A stretch of DNA of 64,000 bases from Lentzea atacamensis (GTDB taxonomy: Bacteria > Actinomycetota > Actinomycetes > Mycobacteriales > Pseudonocardiaceae): contig NZ_QLTT01000001.1 of the NCBI RefSeq assembly GCF_003269295.1, positions 1,135,635 through 1,199,634 on the forward strand, given 5' to 3'. Position 1 is the first letter of the stretch, and each line of letters starts with the position of its first letter. Below, piece by piece: positions 24,572-32,753 of the stretch. The notes under the pieces were generated by a model that was given only the letters and a program-made list of their open reading frames with translations, was not told the DNA's origin and did no database searches. The position numbers and the translations under genes are program-made.

Positions 24572-25193
24572 ATGGACTTCATCAACGACATCGGGTTCAC
24601 CAACGAACCCGACTACACCACCGATTACTCGTCGATGCGGCTCACCCCGGCGCAGGCGGTGGACTCGTCAAGGTGCTCGGCCCGTCGCGGCCGGTGCCGG
24701 GTTGAAGGTCACCTGCTGCGACTCGTTCGGATGGAACCAGCAGAAGAACTACTCCAGCGCCATCGAAGCGGACGCCACCGCGCGGCATCGTCGCGACGCA
24801 CACGGGCCACACCTACGCGAGCAAGATCGACGGACCGCTGCCGACGTCGAAGCGGACCTGGATGTCCGAGTGGAACCCGAGCGGCACCACCTGGAACGAG
24901 AACCGGGACGACGGCAGCGGCTACGACGGCATGACCATCGCCAGGGCCGTGCACACCGCGCTCACCACCGGCAACGTCCACGCCTACGTGTACTGGTACG
25001 GCGCGTCGACCGGCACCACCCGCGGCCTGATCCAGACGGCAGCGGCTACCGCGTGTCCAAGCGATTGTGGGCCATGGCGAACTACAGCCGGTTCATCCGT
25101 CCGAACGCGACTCGGATCGGCGCGACCACCTCGGACGGCAACCTGCTGCTGTCCGCGTTCCGCAACAGCGACGGTTCCGTCTCCACCTGCTGA
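24572..25193 (+). pseudogene. GH30 glycoside hydrolase pseudogene (N-terminus missing, frameshifted)
   Basis: Fragments of a secreted GH30-type glucanase/xylanase run in order across three frames. They are IGFTNEPDYTTDYSSMRLTP, then AGAGLKVTCCDSFGWNQQKN with YSSAIEADATA, then GHTYASKIDGPLPTSKRTWM with SEWNPSGTTWNE, then NVHAYVYWYGASTGTTRGLI, and finally MANYSRFIRPNATRIGATTS with DGNLLLSAFRNSDGSV ending at 25193. The catalytic Glu of TNEPDY and of MSEWNP can still be seen, but at least three frameshifts and loss of the first 150 or more residues make it dead. It is distinct from the intact GH30 gene at 35842. Confidence 0.8.
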
Positions 25194-25243
25194 CGATCCG
25201 GGCCCGTCACAAACCCGCAACCTGGACCCTGGCGTCCGTTCTT

Positions 25244-25257
25244 ACTTACTTGTAAGT
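25244..25257. promoter_or_regulatory. Palindromic operator of SnoaL/TetR operon
   Basis: ACTTACTTGTAAGT has perfect 6-bp arms around two bases and ends eight bases before the SnoaL-like start at 25265. TetR-family repressors commonly bind TTAC/GTAA palindromes of this kind, and the TetR gene is the second gene of the operon, so autorepression is likely. Confidence 0.65.
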
Positions 25258-25264
25258 TAGATGC

Positions 25265-25684
25265 ATGACGATGGCCGAGGTGGCAGCCACAGATGTAGAC
25301 GCGATCGAGACGTTCTGCGGCCGGTGGGAGCGGGCGTGGAACACGCACGACGCCGACGCGGTGGCGGCGATGTGCGCGGACGACCTGGTGTACGACGAGC
25401 CGGCGCTGGGCAAGACGGCGCACGGCCCAGAGTCCATCCGTGAGTTCGTGGCGCAGATGACGCGCACGTTCCCGGACTACTCCTTCACGCGCGTGGGCTT
25501 CTACGCCGAGACGACCCGGCGTGCCGTGGTGGTGGCATGGCAGTTCACCGGCACGGTCGCCGGCACCGATCGGCGCGTCGAGTTCCACGGCGACGACCGG
25601 CTGGAGGTCGGCGAGGACGGACTGATCCACGCCTACCGGTGCCTGTACGACAACAAGTTCGTGGAACGCCAGGTCCGCGGATGA
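25265..25684 (+). CDS. SnoaL-like/NTF2-fold protein
   Basis: This 139-residue cone-shaped NTF2-fold protein has the SnoaL-type N-terminus ETFCGRWERAWNTHDADAVA and then EFVAQMTRTFPDYSFTRVGF and FHGDDRLEVGEDGLIHAYRC. Family members are ester cyclases, isomerases or small-ligand binders, so no reaction can be stated. An upstream ATG at 25261 is out of frame, and the ATG at 25265 gives an almost leaderless message. It overlaps a TetR gene by four bases, and a TTAC/GTAA palindrome precedes it. The pair looks like a self-regulated detoxification unit. Confidence 0.8.
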   Translation: MTMAEVAATDVDAIETFCGRWERAWNTHDADAVAAMCADDLVYDEPALGKTAHGPESIREFVAQMTRTFPDYSFTRVGFYAETTRRAVVVAWQFTGTVAGTDRRVEFHGDDRLEVGEDGLIHAYRCLYDNKFVERQVRG

Positions 25685-26271
25685 GCGAGGGCGCTCCTGC
25701 CCGGATGCCCGCCGCGGTGCGCAGGGCGAGCATCCTCGCGGCGGCCGAAGCCGAGTTCGCCGGGAACGGCCTCGCGGGAGGCCGTCTGGACGCCATCGCC
25801 GAACGGGCGGGGATTTCACACCCGCGCGTCGTGCAGATGTTCGGCTCCAAGAAGAAGCTGTTCCTCGAAGTCGTCGACGTGACTTACGACAAGATCGAAG
25901 CCGCGTTCGAGCGCGCCGAACCGACACTGCCCGCGCTGGGTGACGCCTACGTGCGGCTCCTGCGGCGCGAGCGCACCATCGGCATGGTGATGTTGCAGGG
26001 TTACGCCGGAGCGGCCGACGGTGACGTGCAGGAGGCGGTACGCCGGCGTCACCTCGCTCTCATGGCGTCGATCGCCAGGCTGACGGGGGCGGACGCGTTC
26101 CAGGTGCGCACGTTCTTCGCCACGGGACTGATCCAGACGGTCTCGGCCGCGCTCGAACTGTCCGGGCAGCGCGCCGACACCGCTTGGAGCGCCTGGGTTC
26201 TCCAGCTCGCCACGGCGTCACCCGAGACGGGCGCCGCGGCTGGAGCCACGACGCCCGCCAGGTCCGACTAG
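25681..26271 (+). CDS. TetR family transcriptional regulator
   Basis: This 196-residue repressor has a TetR HTH at about residues 13-58 (RRASILAAAEAEFAGNGLAG, then AERAGISHPRVVQMFGSKKK LFLEVV). It lies in ATGA overlap with the SnoaL-like gene and probably binds the palindrome at 25244-25257. The C-terminal half is helical, as expected for the ligand domain. The N-terminus before residue 10 is variable. The longer frame upstream is a shadow over the SnoaL gene. Confidence 0.85.
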   Translation: MSEGAPARMPAAVRRASILAAAEAEFAGNGLAGGRLDAIAERAGISHPRVVQMFGSKKKLFLEVVDVTYDKIEAAFERAEPTLPALGDAYVRLLRRERTIGMVMLQGYAGAADGDVQEAVRRRHLALMASIARLTGADAFQVRTFFATGLIQTVSAALELSGQRADTAWSAWVLQLATASPETGAAAGATTPARSD

Positions 26272-26418
26272 CATGGTCAGGACTGCGGTGGCGCAGTGTC
26301 GAGGGTGGGGCCGGTCTGGGCGAGGAGCCGGTCAGCAGGTCGGGTCGGTACTGGACGGTTCCGGCCTCGTCGACACCATTCAACCTCTGCGGGAACGGCG
26401 AGCCATAAGGTAGCTCTC

Positions 26419-26832
26419 ATGTTCCGCGATGAGGATCTTGCCCTGCTCGCACGGCCGCTGTACGCCTTCCTCACCGTTGCACCACGCGGTGAACGCTGGC
26501 CGGCACCGCGCCCGGTGTGGTTCGAGGTGACCGACGACGGCGACGTGCAGATGTTCTCCGTCCCGGATGCACCGAAGCTCGACCGTCTCCGGGAGCACCC
26601 CCGTGCTTCCGTCGTCGTCGCAGCTCCATCTGGTGAGCCCGAACACTGGGTAGCGGTGGAGGGCTCGGTCACTCTCCACGATCAGGGTGGCGCCGAGCTC
26701 GCGGCTCGTCTCGCCGAACGATACTGGGACATGAGCGACCCGAACCACCAGAAGCTCCTCGATGAGTGGCGTATCGGGGGCGTGGTGCGCATCGTCGTCC
26801 ACCCAGAGGTGGTGAACCGCTTCTCCGCCTGA
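26419..26832 (+). CDS. Pyridoxamine 5'-phosphate oxidase-like (flavin reductase split-barrel) protein
   Basis: This 137-residue split-barrel protein resembles F420/FMN-binding PNPOx-like enzymes. ARPLYAFLTVAPRGERWPAP followed by RPVWFEVTDDGDVQMFSV is the usual strand pair. DAPKLDRLREHPRASVVVAA continues the fold, and EHWVAVEGSVTLHDQGG forms the final strands. The ATG at 26419 is chosen because the longer frame adds only non-family residues. It is probably a flavin- or F420-dependent reductase; the cofactor cannot be settled by eye. It stands alone beside IS debris. Confidence 0.8.
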   Translation: MFRDEDLALLARPLYAFLTVAPRGERWPAPRPVWFEVTDDGDVQMFSVPDAPKLDRLREHPRASVVVAAPSGEPEHWVAVEGSVTLHDQGGAELAARLAERYWDMSDPNHQKLLDEWRIGGVVRIVVHPEVVNRFSA

Positions 26833-26845
26833 CCTGCCATGAGGT

Positions 26846-26960
26846 TCACCCCGAATGGTGGACAGGGGACTTGCAAGGCTTGGCCGCCGCTCGGAGTGAC
26901 TTCTCGTAGTCGTCGGGACTGGGCATCCCGATCGTGGAGTGCCGCCGGACAGTGCTGTGG
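26846..26960 (-). mobile_element. IS3-family transposase C-terminal remnant
   Basis: On the minus strand the last codons of an integrase-core transposase read RRHSTIGMPSPDDYEKSLRA followed by AAKPCKSPVHHSG, ending at the TGA at 26846-26848. The YN..RRHSTIGM.SP..YE pattern is diagnostic of IS3 OrfB C-termini. No DDE domain, inverted repeats or OrfA remain. The rest of the 26833-27154 interval holds no intact gene; it contains this tail and, further right, a second protein tail. Confidence 0.75.
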
Positions 26961-27041
26961 AAACGGATCAACTTGTCACCGCGGCAACGAGTTCCGTCTT
27001 CCTGGCGCAGACGTGCCGACACAGATCTCGAAAGGCCGGCG

Positions 27042-27175
27042 TCAAGGCGGTTCTGGTTCGAGGTCCAGTCCGGTGTGGACGAAGAAGGCGTCCATCAGTT
27101 CGGGTCGGTACCGGATGCGCTTGAGCCGGTTCTTCGCGATCGTGACGAGGTGATCTATGCCGTGGACGAGGGGGT
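27042..27175 (-). pseudogene. Unidentified protein C-terminal fragment
   Basis: A minus-strand frame ends with GIDHLVTIAKNRLKRIRYRP then ELMDAFFVHTGLDLEPEPP. A similar tail, broken by a frameshift (GTVQYRPDLLTG and LLAQTGPTLDT), lies at about 26277-26390 on the same strand. Both look like ends of the same small protein family, which I do not recognise. The copies flank the PNPOx-like gene and IS3 debris. Confidence 0.3.
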
Positions 27176-27547
27176 TGCCCGGGCAGAGCTCACGGCGATG
27201 ACAGCGCCAGGACTGCGAACAGGGCGGGCAGCGCCGTACTGCTTGACGAGCGCGGTGGCCCTGGAACCGTTGTAGGTCCCGCCGCAGCCGAGGCCGCGCC
27301 ACTTGCCGCTGGTGCCGACGCCGATCGTGTGGGAGATCTCGTGCAGCGCTGCGCGTTGCATGGCGCGCGTGATCAGGTCGTACGCTCGCTGCTGGTCGGC
27401 GGTCGGGTTGGCCGCCTTCACCAGCCTCCAGCTGATGGTGCCCTGCAGCCGCACCTCGGCGGCAGCGGTCGCGGGTGCGCCCAGCGCCAGCACCGCGGCG
27501 ATGGCCACACCCACACTCGTGAAGCGGGACAACGACATCTTTGGCAT
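27155..27547 (-). CDS. Secreted HExxH protein, probably internally deleted
   Basis: This 130-residue exported protein has a signal peptide in its first 32 residues (SRFTSVGVAIAAVLALGAPA) and a zincin-type motif AALHEISHTIGVGTSGKW, whose HEISH would bind zinc. In related secreted proteins a domain of some 50 residues separates the helix QRAYDLITRAMQ from the HExxH helix. Here RAMQ runs straight into RAALHEISH, so an in-frame deletion is likely. The C-terminus after YGAARP is low-complexity and looks like readthrough into debris. It is either a degenerate gene or a minimal variant; I lean to degenerate. ATG at 27547 with GGAGACAG upstream. Confidence 0.5.
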   Translation of the reverse strand: MPKMSLSRFTSVGVAIAAVLALGAPATAAAEVRLQGTISWRLVKAANPTADQQRAYDLITRAMQRAALHEISHTIGVGTSGKWRGLGCGGTYNGSRATALVKQYGAARPVRSPGAVIAVSSARATPSSTA

Positions 27548-27646
27548 CTGTCTCCGCCTTCTCGGCTCTCTCGACGGAAGGGGCTGAGCAGTGCGCGTGT
27601 CAACGATCCGATCAGGAATGATCGGAATCGGCCGGAACAGAACGGG

Positions 27647-28381
27647 TCAGGTCAAGCGGTAGACCGAAACATGTGAGTTCGACTCATCGGTGAACTCACC
27701 TGCGCGCCAGTCCGCGTTCCTGCTCTCCAGCTCGAACCCGGCGATCTGCGCCATCAGGTCGAGCTCGGCGGGCCAGACGTAGCGGTGCGGGGTGCGGAAG
27801 AGCCGCGCTTCCCTGCCGTCGCCGAAGCGGAGGTGGTGGGAGATCATGCGCTGGCGCACGAGGTCGTAGGTTTCCATTGCCAGGTAACCGGGTTCAGCGT
27901 GCCGGACCCTGGCCGGCTGCCCCGGCGGCAGGCTGCGCAACGCCGGCACGCCGAGCTCGATCACGAACCGGCCACCGGGGACGAGGTGCCGCGCGGCGTT
28001 GCGGAAGCACTCCACCTGCTCTGCCTGGGTCAACAGGTTCGAGATCGTGTTGAAGACGAGGAAGACGAGGGTGTGCTCGCCAGGCACGCGCGCCGTGGCC
28101 ATGTCGCCGTTGACCACCGGAATGGTTGCCTCGTCGGCCTTTGCGCGCAGCACGTCGATCATCGGCTGGGACAGCTCGATGCCCGCGACCGGCACGCCGC
28201 GCGCGGCCAGCGGGACGGCGACCCGGCCGGTGCCGATGGCGAACTCGAGGGCTCTGCCGCCGTCCGCGAGGGCCGCGAGGCGCTCGACCATCGGCTCCAG
28301 CACCTCCGGCGCGAACGCACCGGTGCCAGGGGTGTCGTACTGCTGCGCGGTCTCGGCGTCCCAGATGTCCTCTTGGCGCAT
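27647..28381 (-). CDS. Class I SAM-dependent methyltransferase
   Basis: This 244-residue cytosolic methyltransferase of the methyltransf_25 type has motif I ALEFAIGTGRVAVPLAARGV (about residues 43-62), an acidic strand-2 end in GIELSQPMIDVLRAKA, motif II-like PVVNGDMATARVPGEHTLVF and motif III HLVPGGRFVIELG. It starts at the ATG at 28381; the frame upstream of it is not family sequence. The neighbours (a regulator ending 45 bases upstream, debris downstream) give no hint of the substrate. Confidence 0.88.
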   Translation of the reverse strand: MRQEDIWDAETAQQYDTPGTGAFAPEVLEPMVERLAALADGGRALEFAIGTGRVAVPLAARGVPVAGIELSQPMIDVLRAKADEATIPVVNGDMATARVPGEHTLVFLVFNTISNLLTQAEQVECFRNAARHLVPGGRFVIELGVPALRSLPPGQPARVRHAEPGYLAMETYDLVRQRMISHHLRFGDGREARLFRTPHRYVWPAELDLMAQIAGFELESRNADWRAGEFTDESNSHVSVYRLT

Positions 28382-28425
28382 GCCCCCGATCTTGGTGCGG
28401 GATCCGCCGGATCGTCCACCCGTTT

Positions 28426-29541
28426 TCACCCGAGGCCGCGGCTCGTGTTGAGCTCGTTCCCGCACGACTCCCGCACCGTCAGCGTCGGCCACAGCACCAC
28501 GCGGTGCACCGGCCGGTCCAGCGGATCCGCCAGCCGTGCCAGCGCGAGCTGGGCGGCGAGCGCCCCGAGCCGGTGCTTCTGCGGTCGCACGGCCGTGAGC
28601 GGCGGATCGGACGCCGCCGCCACCTCGTCGTCGTACGACACGACGGCGAGATCTTCCGGCACGCGAACTCCGCGCTCCCGCGTGCGTTCCAGCAGACCGA
28701 TCGCCTCACGGTCGGCGTGCACCAGGACGGCGTGCACGGAGGCGTTCAGGCACTCGTCGATCACCTGGTCGACCACTCGTGTCCACTGTGGAGAGCCGTA
28801 GGGCGGCACGTCGAGCGCGGGAACTCCGTTGAACGGCAGCTCCAGCGACGACACGGCCGTGGTCCAGCCCGCGCGGATGGCGTCGCTGTGCGGGCTCTGC
28901 CGCGAGGTGACCAGGCCGATGCGGCTGTGGCCGAGCGTTGCCAGGTGCCGCACGGCGAGCCCAGCGCCGATCTCGTGGTCGGTCACCGCGGCGTCGAGGG
29001 CGATCGTGGGCAACGCCGGCGGCGGAAGCCGTTCGACGAGCACGACGGGCACCGACTGCGCCCCCAGCCAGCGCAGCAGTTCGACGCCCGCGCGGCCGGT
29101 CGTGCTCGGCGCTACCAGCAGGGTCTGCACACCGCGGTCGAGCAGCTCGCACACCCGGCGGCGGTCCTCGATGGCGTCGTAGCTGGACGCCCGCAGCACC
29201 AGCCTGCCGCCCGCCGCGGCCACGGCGGTCTGCGCGCCCTGGATCACCGCGGGCCAGTAGTACTCGACCGACGGCGCCACCATGCCCACCAGCGGGTGCG
29301 TCTGGGCCGGGCCGACCACGGACTGCGGTCCGCGCGGAAAGGGCTCCGCGTGGCGGGGCATGGTGATCCCGCCGTGGACGCGCACCACCAGACCGCGGTC
29401 GGCGAGCGCGGTCACGTCCCGGCGCACGGTCACCGCCGACACGCCGAGCAGCTCCACCAGATCCGGCAAGCGGACGGTGCCGTGCGTCCGTACGGCCCGC
29501 AGGATCAGCTCATGGCGCTGAGCAGCCAACTTCTGGTTCAT
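28426..29541 (-). CDS. DeoR-type HTH / LacI-type sugar-binding hybrid repressor
   Basis: This 371-residue regulator joins a DeoR winged HTH (residues 6-60: RHELILRAVRTHGTVRLPDL, VELLGVSAVTVRRDVTALAD, then the RVHGGI wing end) to a periplasmic-binding-protein-like sugar domain (from about 80: VGMVAPSVEYYWPAVIQGAQ to PLTAVRPQKHRLGALAAQLA). It diverges from a sugar ABC importer operon and very probably represses it when no sugar is bound. Three tandem GATCGxTTC repeats lie between the two starts and fit DeoR-type binding. ATG at 29541. The inducer is unknown but should be an oligosaccharide or uronate derived from the operon's substrate. Confidence 0.85.
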   Translation of the reverse strand: MNQKLAAQRHELILRAVRTHGTVRLPDLVELLGVSAVTVRRDVTALADRGLVVRVHGGITMPRHAEPFPRGPQSVVGPAQTHPLVGMVAPSVEYYWPAVIQGAQTAVAAAGGRLVLRASSYDAIEDRRRVCELLDRGVQTLLVAPSTTGRAGVELLRWLGAQSVPVVLVERLPPPALPTIALDAAVTDHEIGAGLAVRHLATLGHSRIGLVTSRQSPHSDAIRAGWTTAVSSLELPFNGVPALDVPPYGSPQWTRVVDQVIDECLNASVHAVLVHADREAIGLLERTRERGVRVPEDLAVVSYDDEVAAASDPPLTAVRPQKHRLGALAAQLALARLADPLDRPVHRVVLWPTLTVRESCGNELNTSRGLG

Positions 29542-29553
29542 CGCTTCGCTTCT

Positions 29554-29583
29554 GATCGGTTTCGATCGTTTCCGATCGTTTCG
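29554..29583. promoter_or_regulatory. Three 10-bp direct repeats, probable operator of the sugar operon
   Basis: GATCGGTTTC, GATCGTTTCC and GATCGTTTCG follow each other with exactly 10-bp spacing (GATCG at 29554, 29564 and 29574), one helix turn per unit. They sit just upstream of the hybrid repressor start (29541) and 62 bases before the ABC binding-protein start. DeoR-family proteins bind such tandem repeats. Confidence 0.65.
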
Positions 29584-29644
29584 TTGACCAGTGAGTGTGC
29601 CACGCGTTGAGGTGTGCCACATCACTCCAGCAGGAGGGTCAGCA

Positions 29645-30970
29645 ATGGAGCTTTCCCCAGCGCTGCGGGACCCCGGCGTCTCGCGCCGCGGTTTTCTGCG
29701 CGCCACCGCCGCACTGGGCGCGGCGGGCCTCGTCGGCGGCTGCACTGCCACCGCCGCACCGCCGGGCGCCACCCCTGTCACCATCTGGTCCTGGTTGACC
29801 GGCATGGACAAGTACGTCGCCGCGTTCAACGCCGCGCAGAAGGACGTGTTCGTCGAGCTGCGGGTGATCGCGGCGGGTCTGTCCGGCGGCTACGCCCAGC
29901 AGACCAACGCCATCCGGGCGCACAACGCGCCGGACGTCCTGCACGTCGAGTACCAGGGTCTGCCGCAGATCCTGCTCACCGGCGGGCTGCGCGACCTCAC
30001 CGCGGACATGGCCGATCTCGAGAGCCAGTACTCCCCCGCCGCGTGGCGCGGTGTGCGGCCCGACGGCCGGACGTGGGGAGTGCCGATGGACATCGCGCCG
30101 ATGGTCTTCTACTACCGCAAGGACCTGTTCGACCAGCACGGCATCGCGTTGCCGCGCACGTGGGACGAGTTCCGCACGGCGGCGGCCGCCGTCAAGCAGG
30201 TCGACCCGCAGGCGCGCATCTGCTCGTTCCCGCTCAACGACGGCTCGTTCTTCGCCGGCATGTCGTGGCAGGCGGGCGATCCGTGGTGGACGGCGGAAGG
30301 TGACACCTGGGCTGTCGACATCGCCGGTGAGGGCACGGTGCGCACCGGGTCGTTCTGGCAGTCGATGATCACGGAGAACCTCGTCGCGGGGGTCGTGCAC
30401 GGCACGCAGGACTGGATCGCCGGGATGCACGACGGCAAGCTCTGGGGCCTGCTCGGCGCGTCGTGGAGCGTCGGCACGCTGGGCAGGTCGATCCCGAAGG
30501 ACACCGGCCGCTGGGCCGTGGCGACCATGCCGACGTGGAACGGCAAGGCCGCCAACGGGGTGCAGGGCGGCACGGCGTTCGGCATCTCCGCGGAGAGCAA
30601 GGCACCAGAGGCCGCCATGACGTTCCTGCGCTGGCTCAGCACGAACCCGGAGGTGCCGAAGATCGGCAGCACGTTCACCACGCCGTTCCCCGCGCACCTC
30701 CCCAACCGCGCCATCGCGCGGCAGGCGTACAAGGGCGGCTACTTCATCGGCGATCCCGTCTACGACGTCCTCGACGAGGCGGCGAAGCGGGTGCCGGACT
30801 GGACCTGGGGGCCGAACGCCCTGCGGCTGTTCTCCACGATCTCCGACGCCTTCGGGCCCGTTCGCAGCGGCGGAACGACGTTGCCGGACGCTCTGCGGAA
30901 GATTCAGCAGCACGCCGTGGCCGACATGCGCGCCAAGGGACTCTCGGTGCGGGAAGGGAAGACGGCATGA
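29645..30970 (+). CDS. Sugar ABC transporter substrate-binding lipoprotein (Tat-exported)
   Basis: This 441-residue extracellular solute-binding protein of family 1 has a twin-arginine signal SRRGFLRATAALGAAG that leads into the lipobox LVGGC, so it is a Tat-exported lipoprotein. The mature part has the usual carbohydrate-binding features (TPVTIWSWLTGMDKYVAAFN, WGVPMDIAPMVFYYRKDLFD, DDGKLWGLLG-like hinge). AGGAGG precedes the ATG at 29645. Two permease genes follow with four-base overlaps. It captures the oligosaccharide served by the operon; GH30 and DUF2264 genes downstream point to a galactan- or uronate-containing substrate, which is inference. Confidence 0.9.
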   Translation: MELSPALRDPGVSRRGFLRATAALGAAGLVGGCTATAAPPGATPVTIWSWLTGMDKYVAAFNAAQKDVFVELRVIAAGLSGGYAQQTNAIRAHNAPDVLHVEYQGLPQILLTGGLRDLTADMADLESQYSPAAWRGVRPDGRTWGVPMDIAPMVFYYRKDLFDQHGIALPRTWDEFRTAAAAVKQVDPQARICSFPLNDGSFFAGMSWQAGDPWWTAEGDTWAVDIAGEGTVRTGSFWQSMITENLVAGVVHGTQDWIAGMHDGKLWGLLGASWSVGTLGRSIPKDTGRWAVATMPTWNGKAANGVQGGTAFGISAESKAPEAAMTFLRWLSTNPEVPKIGSTFTTPFPAHLPNRAIARQAYKGGYFIGDPVYDVLDEAAKRVPDWTWGPNALRLFSTISDAFGPVRSGGTTLPDALRKIQQHAVADMRAKGLSVREGKTA

Positions 30971-31896
30971 GCGTCCTCGCGCCCGAGCGCGCACCCGTGC
31001 TGGACGAACCGTCCGCGGCACCGGTCACCAGGACCCGCAAGAAGGACTTCGCGGGACTGGTGCTGGCAATGCCGTTCCTGGTGCTGCTCGTGAGCACCGT
31101 GCTGGTCCCCGTGCTGTACGCGCTGTACCTCAGCCTGTTCACCGAACGCCTGCAGGGACTGGGTTTCTCCGGGCCGCAGCACGTGTTCGTGTGGCTCGGC
31201 AACTACGTCTCGGTGATCGCGGACAAGGCGTTCCACGCGGGACTGGGCAACGTCGCGCTGTTCGCTCTCGTGCACATCCCGAGCATGCTGATCGGCGCGC
31301 TGATCCTGGCTCTGCTGCTGGACTCCGCCGTCGTGCGGCTGCGGCGGATGTGGTCGCTCGCGGTGTTCGTGCCGTACGCCGTGCCGGTGGTCATCGGCGG
31401 CCTGATCTGGGCCTACCTCTACAGCCCGACGATCGGCCCGATCAAGAACCTGCTCGGCTTCGACCCGTTGAGCGACAGCGCCGTGCTGCCCTCGATCGCC
31501 AACATCGCGACGTGGCAGTGGGTCGGCTACAACATGATCATCTTCTACACCGCCCTGCAGGCCGTCCCCAGGGAGATCGTCGAGGCGGCGCGAGCCGACG
31601 GCGCGGGCGGCTTCCGCACCGCGTGGTCGATCAAGATCCCGGTGATCCGGCCGACGATCTTCGTGGCGGTGGTGTTCACCGTCATCGGTTCGTTGCAGGT
31701 GTTCACCGAACCCATGGTGCTCAGGGGCTTCACCGGCACGGTGACCAGCACCTGGTCGCCGAGCATGTACGTGTACGAGGCCGCGTTCGTGGCCGGTGAC
31801 AACGGGCGCGCCGCGGCGGCGTCGGTGCTGCTCGCGGTGATCTGCGCGGTGCTGTCCGCCGTCGTCATGCGCTTCTCGACGAGGAGGTCGCGGTGA
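30967..31896 (+). CDS. Carbohydrate ABC transporter permease 1 (MalF-like)
   Basis: This 309-residue permease has six hydrophobic segments and the EAA loop EIVEAARADGAGGFRTAWSI KIP around residue 205. The cytosolic N-terminus of about 30 residues ends in TRTRKKD. It begins in ATGA overlap with the binding protein and ends in GTGA overlap with the second permease. No ATPase gene is in the operon; sugar importers of actinomycetes commonly share the MsiK-type ATPase encoded elsewhere. Confidence 0.92.
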   Translation: MSVLAPERAPVLDEPSAAPVTRTRKKDFAGLVLAMPFLVLLVSTVLVPVLYALYLSLFTERLQGLGFSGPQHVFVWLGNYVSVIADKAFHAGLGNVALFALVHIPSMLIGALILALLLDSAVVRLRRMWSLAVFVPYAVPVVIGGLIWAYLYSPTIGPIKNLLGFDPLSDSAVLPSIANIATWQWVGYNMIIFYTALQAVPREIVEAARADGAGGFRTAWSIKIPVIRPTIFVAVVFTVIGSLQVFTEPMVLRGFTGTVTSTWSPSMYVYEAAFVAGDNGRAAAASVLLAVICAVLSAVVMRFSTRRSR

Positions 31897-32753
31897 GCAC
31901 GTCCGTTGTGGACCGCAGGTCGCGCTGGGTTTCCATCCCGGCGGTGCACCTGGTCCTGGTCATCGCGGCTCTCTACAGCCTGCTGCCGCTGGTGTGGCTC
32001 GCCACTTCGGCGACCAAGTCGCTCGGCGACTTCTCCACCACAGGTGCGTTCGAGTTCGGCCAGTGGAACCTCTGGGCCAACGTCAAGGCGTTGTTCGCCC
32101 AGGAGAACGGGATCTTCTGGCACTGGCTGCTCAACTCCGTGCTGTACGCGGGCGGTGGAGCGGTGATCGGCGCGCTGATCTGCGCCGCCTGCGGGTACGC
32201 CATCGCCAAAACGAGCTTCCCCGGCAGGAAGCTGCTGTTCGCGCTCACACTCACCGGCGTGCTCGTGCCGACGACCGTGCTGGCGCTGCCGATGTACCTG
32301 CTCGCGTCCGAGCTGCGGATCGTGGACACGTTCTGGGCGGTGTTCATCCCGTTGCTCACCAACCCGTTCGGCGTCTACCTCGCCAGGGTGTACGCCGACG
32401 CGTCTGTGCCGGACGAGGTGCTGGAGGCGGCGCGCGTCGACGGGGCGGGCCAGCTGCGCACGTTCTTCACCGTGGCGCTGCCGATGATGCGTCCCGGTGT
32501 GGTGACCGTGCTGCTGTTCCAGTTCATCGCGATCTGGAACAACTTCTTCCTGCCGCTGGTCCTGCTCACCAACCCGAAGCTCTTCCCGGTCAGCCTGGGT
32601 CTCTTCCAGTGGAGCACCCGGCAGAACCAGTTCCCGCAGTACACGCCGCTGGTGATCACCGGCTCGCTGCTCGCGGTGCTGCCGCTGGTGGTGGCGTTCC
32701 TCGTGCTCAACCGGCAGTGGCGCAAGGGCCTCGCGGCGGGGAGCGTGAAGTGA
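31893..32753 (+). CDS. Carbohydrate ABC transporter permease 2 (MalG-like)
   Basis: This 286-residue permease pairs with the MalF-like protein. It shows six TM segments and the EAA loop EVLEAARVDGAGQLRTFFTV ALP (about residues 175-197), followed by FQFIAIWNNFFLPLVLLTNP, a typical MalG substrate-path region. GTG start overlapping the upstream stop; the next gene overlaps its stop in GTGA. It imports the same substrate as the binding protein. Confidence 0.92.
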   Translation: MSTSVVDRRSRWVSIPAVHLVLVIAALYSLLPLVWLATSATKSLGDFSTTGAFEFGQWNLWANVKALFAQENGIFWHWLLNSVLYAGGGAVIGALICAACGYAIAKTSFPGRKLLFALTLTGVLVPTTVLALPMYLLASELRIVDTFWAVFIPLLTNPFGVYLARVYADASVPDEVLEAARVDGAGQLRTFFTVALPMMRPGVVTVLLFQFIAIWNNFFLPLVLLTNPKLFPVSLGLFQWSTRQNQFPQYTPLVITGSLLAVLPLVVAFLVLNRQWRKGLAAGSVK

